This document shows positions 45,201 through 56,500 of a stretch of 64,000 nt of DNA, in pieces. Position 1 is the first letter of the stretch, and every line of letters begins with the position of its first letter. Under the pieces are notes generated by a model. That model worked only from the letters and a program-made list of their open reading frames with translations, had not been told where the DNA came from and searched no databases. A program made the position numbers and the translations under genes. This stretch comes from Luscinia megarhynchos (taxonomy: Eukaryota > Chordata > Aves > Passeriformes > Turdidae), in the NCBI GenBank assembly GCA_034336665.1, contig CM067592.1:37637889-37701888 (forward strand). Reading direction: 5' to 3'.

Positions 45201-48200
45201 TTGCGGGTTGCCCGTTCCAGTCAATCACAGAAACAATTCTCGCCAGTCAACAATCTCGTAAATGCTGGCAGCCAGACAACACAAAGTCAAGCGCCGCCGC
45301 GTTCGAACGCAATCGTTTATCCATTGTTTCTTCGTTTCCCCAGTTACGCCGATTCCTCGCATATACTGCGGTCGTCGCAGTTAATCGAAGAAAACCCAGT
45401 AGAAAGGAACAGAACATGGTATCAATAACCGAAGCGCCCAGTTTTCAGAAATGAAAGAGAATTGGTCAATACTAAATTAACATTCACATATCGGTCGTAA
45501 TAGTTTCGGTTTATTTAGCCGTAAAATGAAGAAACTCAATAAAGCGTTGGCAACGCAAAGAAAGTTCAACCTCAGATTATCAATTGGCTTTCAACATATT
45601 GTGGAATACCAGTCATAATAGCTTGCGTCGTAGGCAGACCGTAACTCTTCAAAGAGACAGCAGCGAAAGTAGAAAGGTCCTCAAGAATATCTCCGTCCTT
45701 CCCAGCGCAACTAAAAGAGAGAAGCGTTCATTTGTTCGCGAGACAGCACAGCCGAAATAAGCCAAAAGCTGAAACGCCATAAACTCAGATTCGACAAGCG
45801 TTATCAAATCACTCACTCAATAATTCACTTAGTACCTAAACGATAAAAGACAGACCAGCGTTCGAAAACGAAAGATTTTCATTCTCAACCGAATATTTTG
45901 TTCATCGTTACTTCAAGCGTCTAAATTCCCTCACGGCAGACGCTAACAGTCGTCTCGATGTCATTGAATCGCCTTTAGTATCAGCACCGTTTCATATCGT
46001 GAAGAAAATGCGAGCAGACCGCATCTTTTCTTCATGACCGACCAACACAGGTTCCGGTCAACAGCCATAAGCCGCCGCCTAATTACAGCAGTTACCACGA
46101 ATTTATTGAATTAGCTTGCCGGTGTATTTCCTGGCTTCTTTCACGTACGCCCGTTCCAAAGACATTTACACAGCAAGAAAGCCAACAATACCCCTGCGAT
46201 ATAGTTTCAGGATCACCCGTTTAGCTTCATCGAAAAGAAGAAACAGTTATGAGGCAGGTGCCGAAATCTGGTAACAAGCCCAGAGCAATAAGAAATCTCT
46301 CGTAAACGGTCAATGTTCAATAAAGCAAATCATACAAGAATTAAACCACCATTCGTTACATACGTCTCTGCGGAATTCTGGAACATTTTCGTCTTATCGA
46401 CGAAGCCGAAATAGAGCGGATTAGTTTTCCTCCCGGTGAAGTAATCATTATAAAGGCGATTACTTTAAGAAAAGCACGTAAGTCAACAAAACAAAGAAAT
46501 GGCCCTCGACTTCAATTTATCAATCACTTTTGTGCCTGTTGACGACAAGCAGTAGAGCGGGAATAGTATCGGGTTTTCATTACAATTCGATTATCGTTAT
46601 AATTCAGCACCATACCGTAATATGTTCACTCGATGGGTCAGACTTCATTCTGACTATCAATGTTATTCGTTAGCGCTCTGAAAGACCCACGCCCGCTTTC
46701 CTTCCGATCAATAATTACAGGAGCCGTTCCAGGCCGTCAAATCTTCTCGATGGCCGATAGTATTTAGCCATGGTACCGTTACCGTAAAAAAGTATTCCCG
46801 AGAAAGGAAATTTATTTTCTGCAGTCAAATTCATAATCCGACAGCAGCGGCTTCGTTATTTCCTCTCAATAAGCAATCATCAGTCATGCCAAGAAGTGTC
46901 ATGGCTTCAGTGCCTTTGACGATTGTTAGGCAGTCGCAGACGTTGACAAAGTTTCGGGTGCTACAGCAATAAGCAATGTCGCACTGGCGTAGTTGCCTGG
47001 CCTCAGCTCACAGTGTTTCATATAGATGTAGCAGGTATCATACAAAGGCGTCCTCGCAAAGCAAACTTCAAATCAAAGCCAAAATGTTGAAAGAAGAAGT
47101 TCGAATTTTAAAACGAAAGCCGCGTTACTTTATTGCTTTGAAAACAAAGTAATGAGCTCTAATCAGCCTCATAATACTAAAGACATTGATGATGGAAAAG
47201 CCTGTTGAATGACAGCCAATCACGTTAATCGCGCAATTCGGTGACAGTTACCACAAAGCCGGAATAAGCTTCCCACAATTACGCAGGCCGCACAAGCTCG
47301 ACAACGCCACTTCTGGCACCAAACCAGCCGCGTCAAAAGTGCCAGCCTTCCATCAGCAGAAGCGAACATCTAACCCAGTACGCAAACACCAACCAGGTGT
47401 CTTCGCATTTAAAGCGGGATTCTCATTATTTGCTCGTTTGTTGCAGAGGCTCGGCGCCGTGCGAGTAGTGATCACCAAAATCAAAGCAACAGCCAGTGCA
47501 TTGCAGTTATAGCAGTTCATAATACCTTGTGAAGTTACCACTGCCGGGATTAATATCGCGTTTTCCAGCCAGCCGTCCAGAAATAATGGTTTCTTTCAAA
47601 TAAAAGACAGCAGCATATGTTAAAAATTCAGTCAGGTACAAACATAGATTTATAAATATGAAAGTTGTGACGCTGCATTTTGTCCGGTTCAGCCACAGAT
47701 GCACAGAACGTTCACTGAACATCGAACATCACTTCGGTCACAAAGATTCTTTATTGTTTGGTGTTAATAGAGAATATTGATTGTTGTTAGTGAGTGTTAA
47801 GACTTTGATTTTGTTATTTTATAAATAATATTAATAAAAGAAAGAATAAAACCGATAACAAATGCAAAAATTTGACAGACGCTATTTATTCTGAAAGAAG
47901 ATACCGCTTTGCGCATCTCTCGCTTTCGCAATAATAGCGTTCTTTTTCCACGTTACAATATAATTAACATATACCTGGCAATATTCGGTGCAGAAGAAGC
48001 GTTAATCGTCGTTTCTCAATGAACATGAAATAGCCGACAAACAAAGCAAAGAAATGGTCAAGGAACACAAGGCCGAGGCACATGTGTCACGGAGAGAAAA
48101 CTTATAGTTAACCTACATGACAAAAATTTTCAGCAATTCGTCGAATAATACCTGGGGATTTTGAATGAAAGAACGCGCGACAAGAGCCAGATTGTCCTCG

Positions 48201-50026
48201 ACACTTGCCGTGCTGGAATACCTGGCGTTAAAAATAATGAGATTTGACATCGAAACATGGCCGAACTGCCAGTTTGTTAAAAACGGAAGATGTGAAGTCA
48301 GATAAAGGGGCTTTGCTGTTCAGCTTCAAAGCCGATTGCGCTATGCAAAACTCCCCTTCACTGGGAGCGAAGCCAGCAAAGGGAATATCAGAAACTCAGA
48401 CATTCGGTACACTTGCGTACAGATAAGATGCATAAAACCTCTCTTCCCCTTTTCCTCCAGTTCCAAAACGCCTACCAGCAATAACCGTTTTCATTGAAAG
48501 ATTTAACCTTCTCTGCCTGCGTCAGTCACCTTTCCTCCTCATTTCAACAAACTCAGATACCAATACGTTATTGCTTCAACACAACCTGAAATTATCTTCG
48601 CCACGTTCAGACTTCCAGTTGTTCATCTCTGTTCTCAATTTATTGAAAATCAATGTCCAATAAAACAATTACGAGCATAGCCAGTCAATACGCATCCCTC
48701 AATTCATCCAACACAACTTCCGTTTTGAACAGCGAGTCGTCATGGTTGTGCAGGAAGGATTTACACTGAAGTCCGGAAACATCGGAAAACTTCCAGAAAG
48801 ACCAGAGAAGAGCACAGCCAGCCCCGAAGAATTCCCTTCGATGCGGCAGGTAGAAGTTAAAACAGTTAGAATGGCAAGATTTGCCTTGCCATAATATATT
48901 TACCTCTTTAAAGACGAAATTTGTAAGACAAGGCAGGCTCAAAACTCAAAAGATACAAGAAGAAATTTATTAATAGCTACGTACCAGAATAAGATTCCAG
49001 ACAGCTCATTCATATTTACCGGTCATCAGAAGAATACCAACCACCAGTCAATCGCTTCAGTTCACCGTTCCTTTTAGTTGGTATTGGGGCCTACATTCGG
49101 GAATATATTGCAGATTGCACTTCCTCCCCATTTCGTTTTTCCGCGCCATGGGTTGTTGCATCTTCATCTTCTACCGGCAGGCCGTAATTGTACCATCTCT
49201 TCCTCTGTCAACGTTCAGCACTTCAACGAGAGCTTCGTTAGTATTCAATACTTAGTGAAGCGTCACGCCAGCCCACAAAAGGCCACCATCAGCCGCATCT
49301 CGTTTTCCCACTGCGGCATCTTCAGTCTCCACCGGCCTTCGTAGTTCTTATGTTAATTTCGAGACGATACCCATCCGAAAGAGTTACAGTTGTACTGTAT
49401 CCAGATCATGAAGAAACACACGGGCAGCGCCGAAGCCCTCTTCGTCATTTGAGGCGAGCCCAGGCGGTTCGTAGATGGCAGCCGGGTCACGCAAATAAAG
49501 CGGTTGGTGCCGGGAAGTCACCGTGGAAGTCAGGGGATCGAAATGCCAGTCGTACGGGCCGGCCTCGAGCTCTGAGTTGGGCCAGTTACCGTATTACCAA
49601 CGCGAAAGAATGAAAGTTGCTGACCATTCGGTGATAGAGCATTGTTTTCGAGCTGTTCATCAACGGTTTTCGGTGCCGTTAAAGTCATTGTGTGAAGTTC
49701 AGAACTCCAGTTCGGAAAGCCGCCCGAGGCGAATCCGTTCTCTCACGTGAAATCAATGGCGAGGCTTATCTGTTCAAGTGATTCTTCACGTCACTCTCCG
49801 GATGAGCGCCCCACAGAGAATCAGTCGCTGCAGTAGAAACAGTTGTTTTGTGGATTGGTACCACCTTCTACCTGGGACCCTCATATCACGACAGTTTTCA
49901 CCAGACATTGATAAATGACAATCATTCAGAGATAAAGCTTCTGGAGTTGCATCATTACAATTTTGGTTCTGATGGAAGGCTTGTTGTTTAGAAAATGTAA
50001 GATCAACAAAAGGTCATATATGTGTG
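39215..50026. repeat. Noisy left arm of a fold-back palindrome: low-quality reverse complement of about 50,027 to beyond 64,000
   Basis: The stretch looks foreign (many CG dinucleotides, no repeats, only short open frames), but it aligns in reverse complement to the sequence right of 50,027. Exact block pairs: 49,396-49,417 with 50,888-50,909 (22 bp); 48,951-48,977 with 51,546-51,572 (27 bp); 48,926-48,946 with 51,578-51,598 (21 bp); 47,640-47,661 with 53,219-53,240 (22 bp); 39,657-39,675 with 63,960-63,978 (19 bp). Block 42,388-42,413 pairs with 60,241-60,267 with one missing base. Between blocks there are dense substitutions and deletions. Distance from the axis is 0.74-0.75 of the partner distance at 47.6, 42.4 and 39.7 kb. 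Bases 39,215 to about 39,640 must correspond to sequence beyond the window. I read it as unpolished sequence from one chimeric fold-back read. None of its open frames should be called genes. Confidence 0.95.
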
Positions 50027-50056
50027 CCACTGTACATGACCTTTTGTTGATCTTAC
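49997..50056. repeat. Hairpin at the axis of the fold-back palindrome
   Basis: Bases 49,997-50,017 and 50,036-50,056 are perfect reverse complements (21 bp), separated by an 18-nt loop at 50,018-50,035 that is itself imperfectly symmetric. The symmetry point is about 50,026. Beyond the stem the symmetry continues, but with errors on the left side only. It marks the turn-round point of the read rather than a biological terminator or attachment site. Confidence 0.93.
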
Positions 50057-50409
50057 ACATTTTCCTAAACATAGCGCAAAACATCTCCATGGGACCAAAG
50101 ATTTCATGTGGTGCAGAAAAGTTCCAGAAGCAGCACCGTATCTCTGAATGGTTGTCAGAAATTTATCTGTGTCTAAGAAACAGAATCACACCTTGTACCC
50201 ACTGAAACTGTCGTGATTAATGAGAGGGTTCATGTTTAGGTAGAGGTGTTGGAGTGGGTACCAGTCTACAAACAACTTGTTTCTACTGCAGCATTTCCCA
50301 GTTCTATATATCTCTGTGGGAGAGAGGGTGACAGCTCATCCAGGAGAGTCTTGGAATGTTGTGAAGAATCCCCTTGGAACATGAGAACTAGTGGCTGTGG
50401 TAAGCCATG

Positions 50410-51650
50410 TGTGTTGGTTTCACGTGGTAAGGGGGAAGGGGTGGATTCGCCTCAGGGACGGCTCCAGGGGGCTGGGGAGTGGGAGGGACTCTCCCGTCTC
50501 TGGGAGCTTCCCCTGTGAGCTGCTGGCACCAATCAGAGAGCTCATTTGGTGATGGACAGCTCGGGAAACCAATGAAAAGTTATTTCGCTTTCACAAATCA
50601 CAGTGGATCGGGTTGGCTGCTCGGTCTTTCGGTTTCCGGCTCCCGGGGGTGAGGTGGCTCTGGCCGGGGCACCGGCCCTGGCCCGGCTCCGGGCTCGGCG
50701 GGGGGAGCCCGGCCCGGCACGGCCTGGCCGCGTGGTCCTGGCCCCTCCGACCGCATGGCCCCGGGTGACCCCAGCACCGGCCACATGGCCCCGGCACTGG
50801 CCGCGTGGCCCCAGCCCTGCCGGCTCTGCTGGGCTCGCCTGGGCTCGCCTCTCCCCGTGGCAGAAAAGGCCTCCAGCTGCCCATGTGGTTTCTTCATGAT
50901 CTGGATACAATTTTAACTTCTTAATGCCTGGATAAGATTCTCGATCTCCTGAGCTCCCATGAATGAGAAGAAATTAAGCATAGAGACTACAGAGGCCAGT
51001 GGAATGAAGATAAAGTTCCTGGTGGGAAGAGAATGAAAAGATGCAACTGATAAGTAGCTGAAAACCTTTTTGTGGGCTAAGGGGATTGTGACTTCACTAA
51101 AATTCCTTTAAACTGTGAAATATACTTAGGGAGGTTTGGATGCTTTGTTTGCCTCGGGGAACTTGAGCTCTCTCTGTTCTGGGACTGGAATATGAACAGA
51201 GACATTTGATAGAGGAAGAGATGAAGACAATTTTGTTTTTCGGCAGCCTGCCTTTAAAAGTGGTACACCAAGTGTGTAACATAACCCATAGCACAGCTCT
51301 GGAAGGACTGTGAAAGAATGGGAGGAGAGTCATAATCTGCAATATATTCCCAGGCGGATGTAGATTGTGAAGGTGAAGACACCCCCCCAAGCCATAACTA
51401 AAAAAGGAACTTTTCTCTCTTGAGTGAACTGAAATGATTATTTGGGTGGATAACTGACTGAAGTGTTCTCTGTATTGTTGGTAAGAAATATGGAATGAAG
51501 GGAGAGGGAACAATCTAGGAATCTTATTCTGAATTTTTTTTTTGTGCTATTAATAAATTTCTTCTTGTATCTTTTTAAGTTTTGAGCCTGCCTTGTCTCT
51601 ATTCCTATATTCCTAAATTTCATCTTTAAAGGAAAATTAAATATATTAAA
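50410..51650 (+). mobile_element. LTR-like element, probably a songbird endogenous-retrovirus solo LTR
   Basis: It begins with tgtgttggtttcacgtgg, an opening I associate with passerine LTRs. CCAAT-type boxes follow near 50,530 and 50,573, then a very GC-rich block at about 50,630-50,880. An AATAAA sits at about 51,551 in ctattaataaatttc, and the stretch ttttgagcctgccttgtct follows, like an R/U5 end. No coding frame for viral proteins is visible. The right edge is uncertain (51.6-51.65 kb) and I could not confirm a target-site duplication. Its mirror image at about 48.9-49.75 kb in the noisy arm is the same copy read twice, not a second insertion. Confidence 0.5.
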
Positions 51651-51950
51651 ATTGGCAAAACCCAAGTCACACCCTGACACCGTGGAACTCTGCTACTGTT
51701 TTGCTGACAAGTCGTTCCTACCTGCCTGCCACATGAAGGAGTATTATACAAGGGCTAAACAACCTGCTCTTCTCCCTGTAGTGCTTCCTAGGACACCAGT
51801 GGTCACCAGGACTGAGGTGATTTCCTATGCCATCCCTTCCTACTAACCATATTTGACTCCACTCTTAAAACAGAGTGAGAGTTGTGTTGGGATGTTGGGG
51901 GTCACATGTGGCAAAAATATGCTCATGGGTGGTTTGGTAAGTTGTGGTGA

Positions 51951-51967
51951 TTTTTTTTTTTTTTTTT
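51951..51967. repeat. Poly-T run
   Basis: Seventeen consecutive T followed by a T-rich tail, in the clean right arm. Low complexity. Confidence 0.85.
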
Positions 51968-53503
51968 CTTTTAATAAATTGAAACAAGTGGAATAGCTGG
52001 AAATCTAGGCAAAGTCATTGGTACGCAAGTATTTCTTCAGCTCTGAAGGAGAAAAATGAATTTCAAGGTTACATGCATGTTAGAAGCAATGCCCATGAAT
52101 TGAATTATCTGGAGTTTATTTAGAAATGAGAGGAAAGGTATTTGAGCCTCTGGAATAGAGAGGAGTTAAGAGGTTTATCTTCCAATATTGTTTAAAAACA
52201 GGAATTTATTGCCTAGGGAGTGCACAGAGGTTTTTGGAAGGAGCTGGAGGAGAAAAGGGAAGAAAGTTTTTATGCATCTTATATACACACTTAAGTGTGC
52301 CCTAACCTGCCAAATAATCTGGGATTTCTAATGTCTTCCCTTTTTATGACTTTCAGCTCCCAAGTGCATAATTTGAAGGGAGTTTTTAATAACTGAAGGG
52401 CATCTGCACCCAAAAGCTGTCCTTTTTAATCCAGCTTACAAGCTGAACTAATAAAAATTGCTATCTCTGACTTCACATCTTTCCATTTTAACAAACTAGC
52501 AGTTCAGCTACAAGGAAGTCCATGTTTCTGAATGTCAAAATGCTCATTATTTTTCTTTATAGGTATTTAGTTGCTTGTGTCTAGGTGTCAGGACAGAAAT
52601 CTGTCTTGTCCTTTGCGATATGTTCAAATCCCAAGGTGTGAGAATTGTTAGATTGCTTTTGAAATTTTGTCATAGCTAGGTTAGCTATAGAGTTTTTCTC
52701 TCCTGATAAACGCCAGCCATGTGCCTCAGTATCATGATAAAGCTGTGTTTTGTATTATTTCTTTGCCTTTTTGTTTTGTCCAGTACTTTCATGTTCCATT
52801 GGGGGAAAAGCAGCCAGTTAACCTTCTCTACTGTATTTAATGAGGCTGGGTAAAAATATTGCCAAGACACTCTTATGGTGGAGTATATTTCCTCTTAAAT
52901 AGCAATGGAAAAAATTTGCCTATTATTTTGCAAAGCAGGGGAGGAATGCACAAAGCAATTATCATTCTCCAAGAATCATGCGTCACAATAGATTTTTTGC
53001 ATTTATTTTATCAGTTTTATTCTCTTTATTAATGATATTTACTATAAAGTAAATGCGTAAATAAAGTCTTAGCACTCACTATGCTATTACACTAAGTAAA
53101 TATTTTCTCAATGCCTGAAACTTAATAAAAGAATCTGTGTTAGTGATGTTCAGTGGTGTGTTTTGAGAATTCTGTACTCATCTGTAACAAATTGGACAAA
53201 AAGTCTAGCATTCACAACTCATATTTATAAATCTATGTTTAATGTTTACTTGTGTTTTTGTATATTTTCTTTCTTGCTATTAGTGCCACTGTGCTTTATT
53301 TTGAAAAAAACCATTATTTTTTTCTCTGGACAGCTGGCTGGAACTTTGCAAATGGCTAAATCCAGCTTGTACTGGTAGTAGTGGTAGCAGCTCTTCAGGT
53401 TCACTGATGACCTATGACTTATTTTCTCTTCTAATGCACAATATTGCTGATTTTGGGAAATGCTTGATTTCCTTCACTTCACACAACGCCAGGAGCCCCT
53501 CTG

Positions 53504-53526
53504 CAAACAAACAAACAAATAAACAA
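53504..53526. repeat. (AAAC)n / (AAAT) microsatellite
   Basis: Five to six tetranucleotide units in the clean arm. The same locus in the noisy arm, at 47,418-47,449, keeps the flanks but is garbled and shorter, a clear example of repeat collapse by read error. Confidence 0.9.
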
Positions 53527-56500
53527 GAATCCACTTTAAAATTCTGGGCCTCACATAGGAAAGTTGAGTGTTTGCATGCAGTTAGATATTCATGCTTCTA
53601 AAATAGCTGAGTGGAGGTAACTTTTTGTACAACAATTTGGGTGCAAATTGAGGCGACATGATATTTGCATGGAAGAGCTTAGAAAAATGCAGCCTGCAAT
53701 AATTGTGGGCTTATTTCCAGCTGTGTTGTCTTCTCTGAGAATTGCTTTTGAATAACATGGTGCTGTGGAGTTATTCAACAAAATTTTTCCATCAGTGTGT
53801 CTTAGTATTATGAGCTAATTAAAGAGCTCATTGCTTGTTTTCAAAACTAATAAAAATTCTTACCTGCTCATGGATCCTGCAAGAGTCACAATTCAGAATT
53901 TCTTCTTTTTCTTATATTTTGTTTGGGGTTTGGAGTTTGGGTTTTTTTGCAGAGTTTTGGGGATTTTTGCAAACCAGGTGCCTGTATGATACCTATATAT
54001 CCTATATAGAACCTGTGAGGGCTGAATGACACATGGTAAAACTTTAGGCAACTACATAGTGCATTGTGCTGTACTGTACTTTGAAAACTGTCTTTGTCTG
54101 CTGACCTATGTAAAATCATTAAAACTTCTAAACCATATTTTCTTGGCATATTACACCAAAAGAATGCTTAACAACGTGAATTGCTTTAGATAATTAAAGA
54201 GAAATGTAAATGCTTTTTGTCATACTGCTGTGGATTATAGATTTGGCTACAGAAAATAAATTTCTTTCTCAGAATTACTTTTTTTTTTTTTTAATTCTGC
54301 TGTTAATTGGGAAGTACCATGGCCTAAAATACTATCAACCATCAGAGAAAGGTTGATAAAATTAGACAACCTGGAGAAACAGCTCCTGTAGTGTGGTGTC
54401 AAGAGGAAAGCTTAGGCTTTCATTAAGGTAAATGCTCTCAGCACAGAGCCTTGTAGGTGAGAATAACTGTGATAGTAGGAATAGGGAAATCTGACCCATC
54501 AGGTATAATGAAACCTGTACAGTTCTATGGGTGCTAAGTGTCTTTTGGGTCGAGATTATAACAGCTTGATATCAAAGTCTGTGCAGTTGCTGTAGCTTGA
54601 AGAAACCAAACCTCTCCCTATTCTTCCCACTCCTACTACCCCTTACTTTGTCATTAGGAAATGCCCCTGGAAAGCAAACAAAAGAATGGTGTCTCATTAG
54701 TGGGAGATGTCAGGGAGCCACATTTCTTTGGCTTTGTTGACACATTGCTTTCTTAAAAGTAATCACCTTCAGCTATAATGGATTACTTCACCAGGAGGAA
54801 AACTAATCCTCCTCTTCAGCTGTCAATCAGGGCCAAAGAATGTTCCAAGAATTCCACAAGATGACACTCTTAGCAAAATAAGAGTAGTTTGGGAAATTCT
54901 TAGCCTTGGTTGCCTTGTGAGGCAGTAATGATTTACAGGGGTTTCTTATTGCTCTGGAACTGTTACCAAGATTTCAGCACCTGCCTCATAACAGCAACCC
55001 TGTTTTTTTCTTCTTTCATTAAGGAATACGCTGTTGATCCACAAACGGAGCAAAGCTGTCATGGAGGTTATATATATATCACTAGGGAGTAATTGTTAAC
55101 TCTTGCTATGTAATAAATGTCTTTTTGGAACAGGCCCTTCTTACGTGAAAAAAAGTAGGAAATACACCAAGCAAAAAAATGCATTCAAATCTAGAATTCG
55201 TGGTAGCTGCCATATTAGGCAGCAGCCCACTTGGCCGGCTGAATCACCCTGACATTTGTATGAGACCAAAAGGAAGCCTAAACTTGTGTTTCCTAATGTT
55301 AGTCAGTCATGAAGAAAAAAAATGCAGATATATAATACTCCTTATTTTTCTTCCACAATACTTAAGAAACAGAAGTACTACAATACTAAAGCCGAATTCA
55401 GTGTGGCATGTAAGTCTTCAGAGGACATTTGGTAGATCTATACCGTGAGGGAGGAATTTAAGACACTGAGAGCTCTTGGGGTAACCGATGGGCAAATAGT
55501 GGTTAAGTGAAGAATCTTTCATTTTCAGACACTGGTCTGAAAAAACATCTTTGTGTTTAGGTACTAAATTGAGGTGTAGAACAGGTATTATCTATAGGGG
55601 TTTGATAACACTTGAAAATGAATTCAGATGAAAGGATCTGAGTTTATGGCGTTTCAGCTTTTTTGGCTTATTTCAGCTGTGCACAATCTCACTGGAGACC
55701 AAATGAACCTTCCTCTCTTTTAGTTTGCACATTTTCAGGATGAATTAAGATGCTGTAGAGCACAGCTTGACAAAGAGTTGGAATATTCTTGGGGACAGCT
55801 TTCCTACTTTACCTCTAATGAAGCTTTTTCCTTATATCCTCTTTAAGAGAGTTACAGTCCTGCCTACATTTTTAAGCTATTACAATATAACTGAGTACAT
55901 TACAACTATGTTGAAGCCAATTGATAATCTGAAGGTTGAAAGAGACTCTTTTGCAGTTTACTTAACCTTGTGGGATTTCTTCATTTTGCCACAGCATAAA
56001 TAAATAAAAATAATAATACATTGATATGTGAATGTTAATTTGAAATATTGACAATTCTCTTCAGTTTGTAAAACTAGGCTGAAAAACTGGTGTGTGCCAT
56101 GGTCCACAGGAGTTTTCTGTTGCTTCTGATTAGGCAAACAGTTCTCTATAAACAGGTTTTCTTATGTTCTTTCCCCATTTCCAATTACAGTCTCTGCAGG
56201 AATCAGAACATACAGCACTAGGGGGGGAAAAAAAGAGAACAAGAAGATGAAGAAAACAATGGAATAAAGCAATTGCAGTCTTTCAGACTGCCAGCAATGC
56301 TTGCTTTGAGCTTGTATTTGTCCTGAACTCCAGCTCTGCTTACAATTTTGGGTGTGACACAGCTGAAGGAGGAGGGGGAGATATCAATTGTTTTCTGTGG
56401 TGAACAAGGCAATAGATTTCAAGGGCAAAACCCACCAAAAATAGAGGTTTCCTAGGCGTCATATTAGGATTAGGTCCTAAATTTAGGTGTCAAAAAGAGC

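Noticed and set aside
44955..45428. 157-codon plus-strand open frame in the noisy arm
   Set aside because: It is the longest frame there but has no recognisable product, and it lies in error-rich mirror sequence. Its partner near 56.5 kb in the clean arm shows no corresponding gene.
39215..50026. Horizontally transferred bacterial, phage or symbiont DNA inserted beside PTCH1
   Set aside because: Composition suggested it, but the stretch mirrors the avian sequence at 50.0-64.0 kb block by block. No bacterial gene, RNA gene or long frame is present.
39215..50026. Hypermutation of a repeat (RIP-like, deaminase editing)
   Set aside because: The T-to-C tendency comes with dense deletions and homopolymer collapse, which deaminases do not cause. 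The direction is also opposite to cytosine deamination.
50542..50910. Overlapping Pro/Ala/Gly-rich frames on both strands
   Set aside because: They arise from the GC-rich core of the LTR-like element. GC-rich sequence lacks stop codons by chance in several frames.
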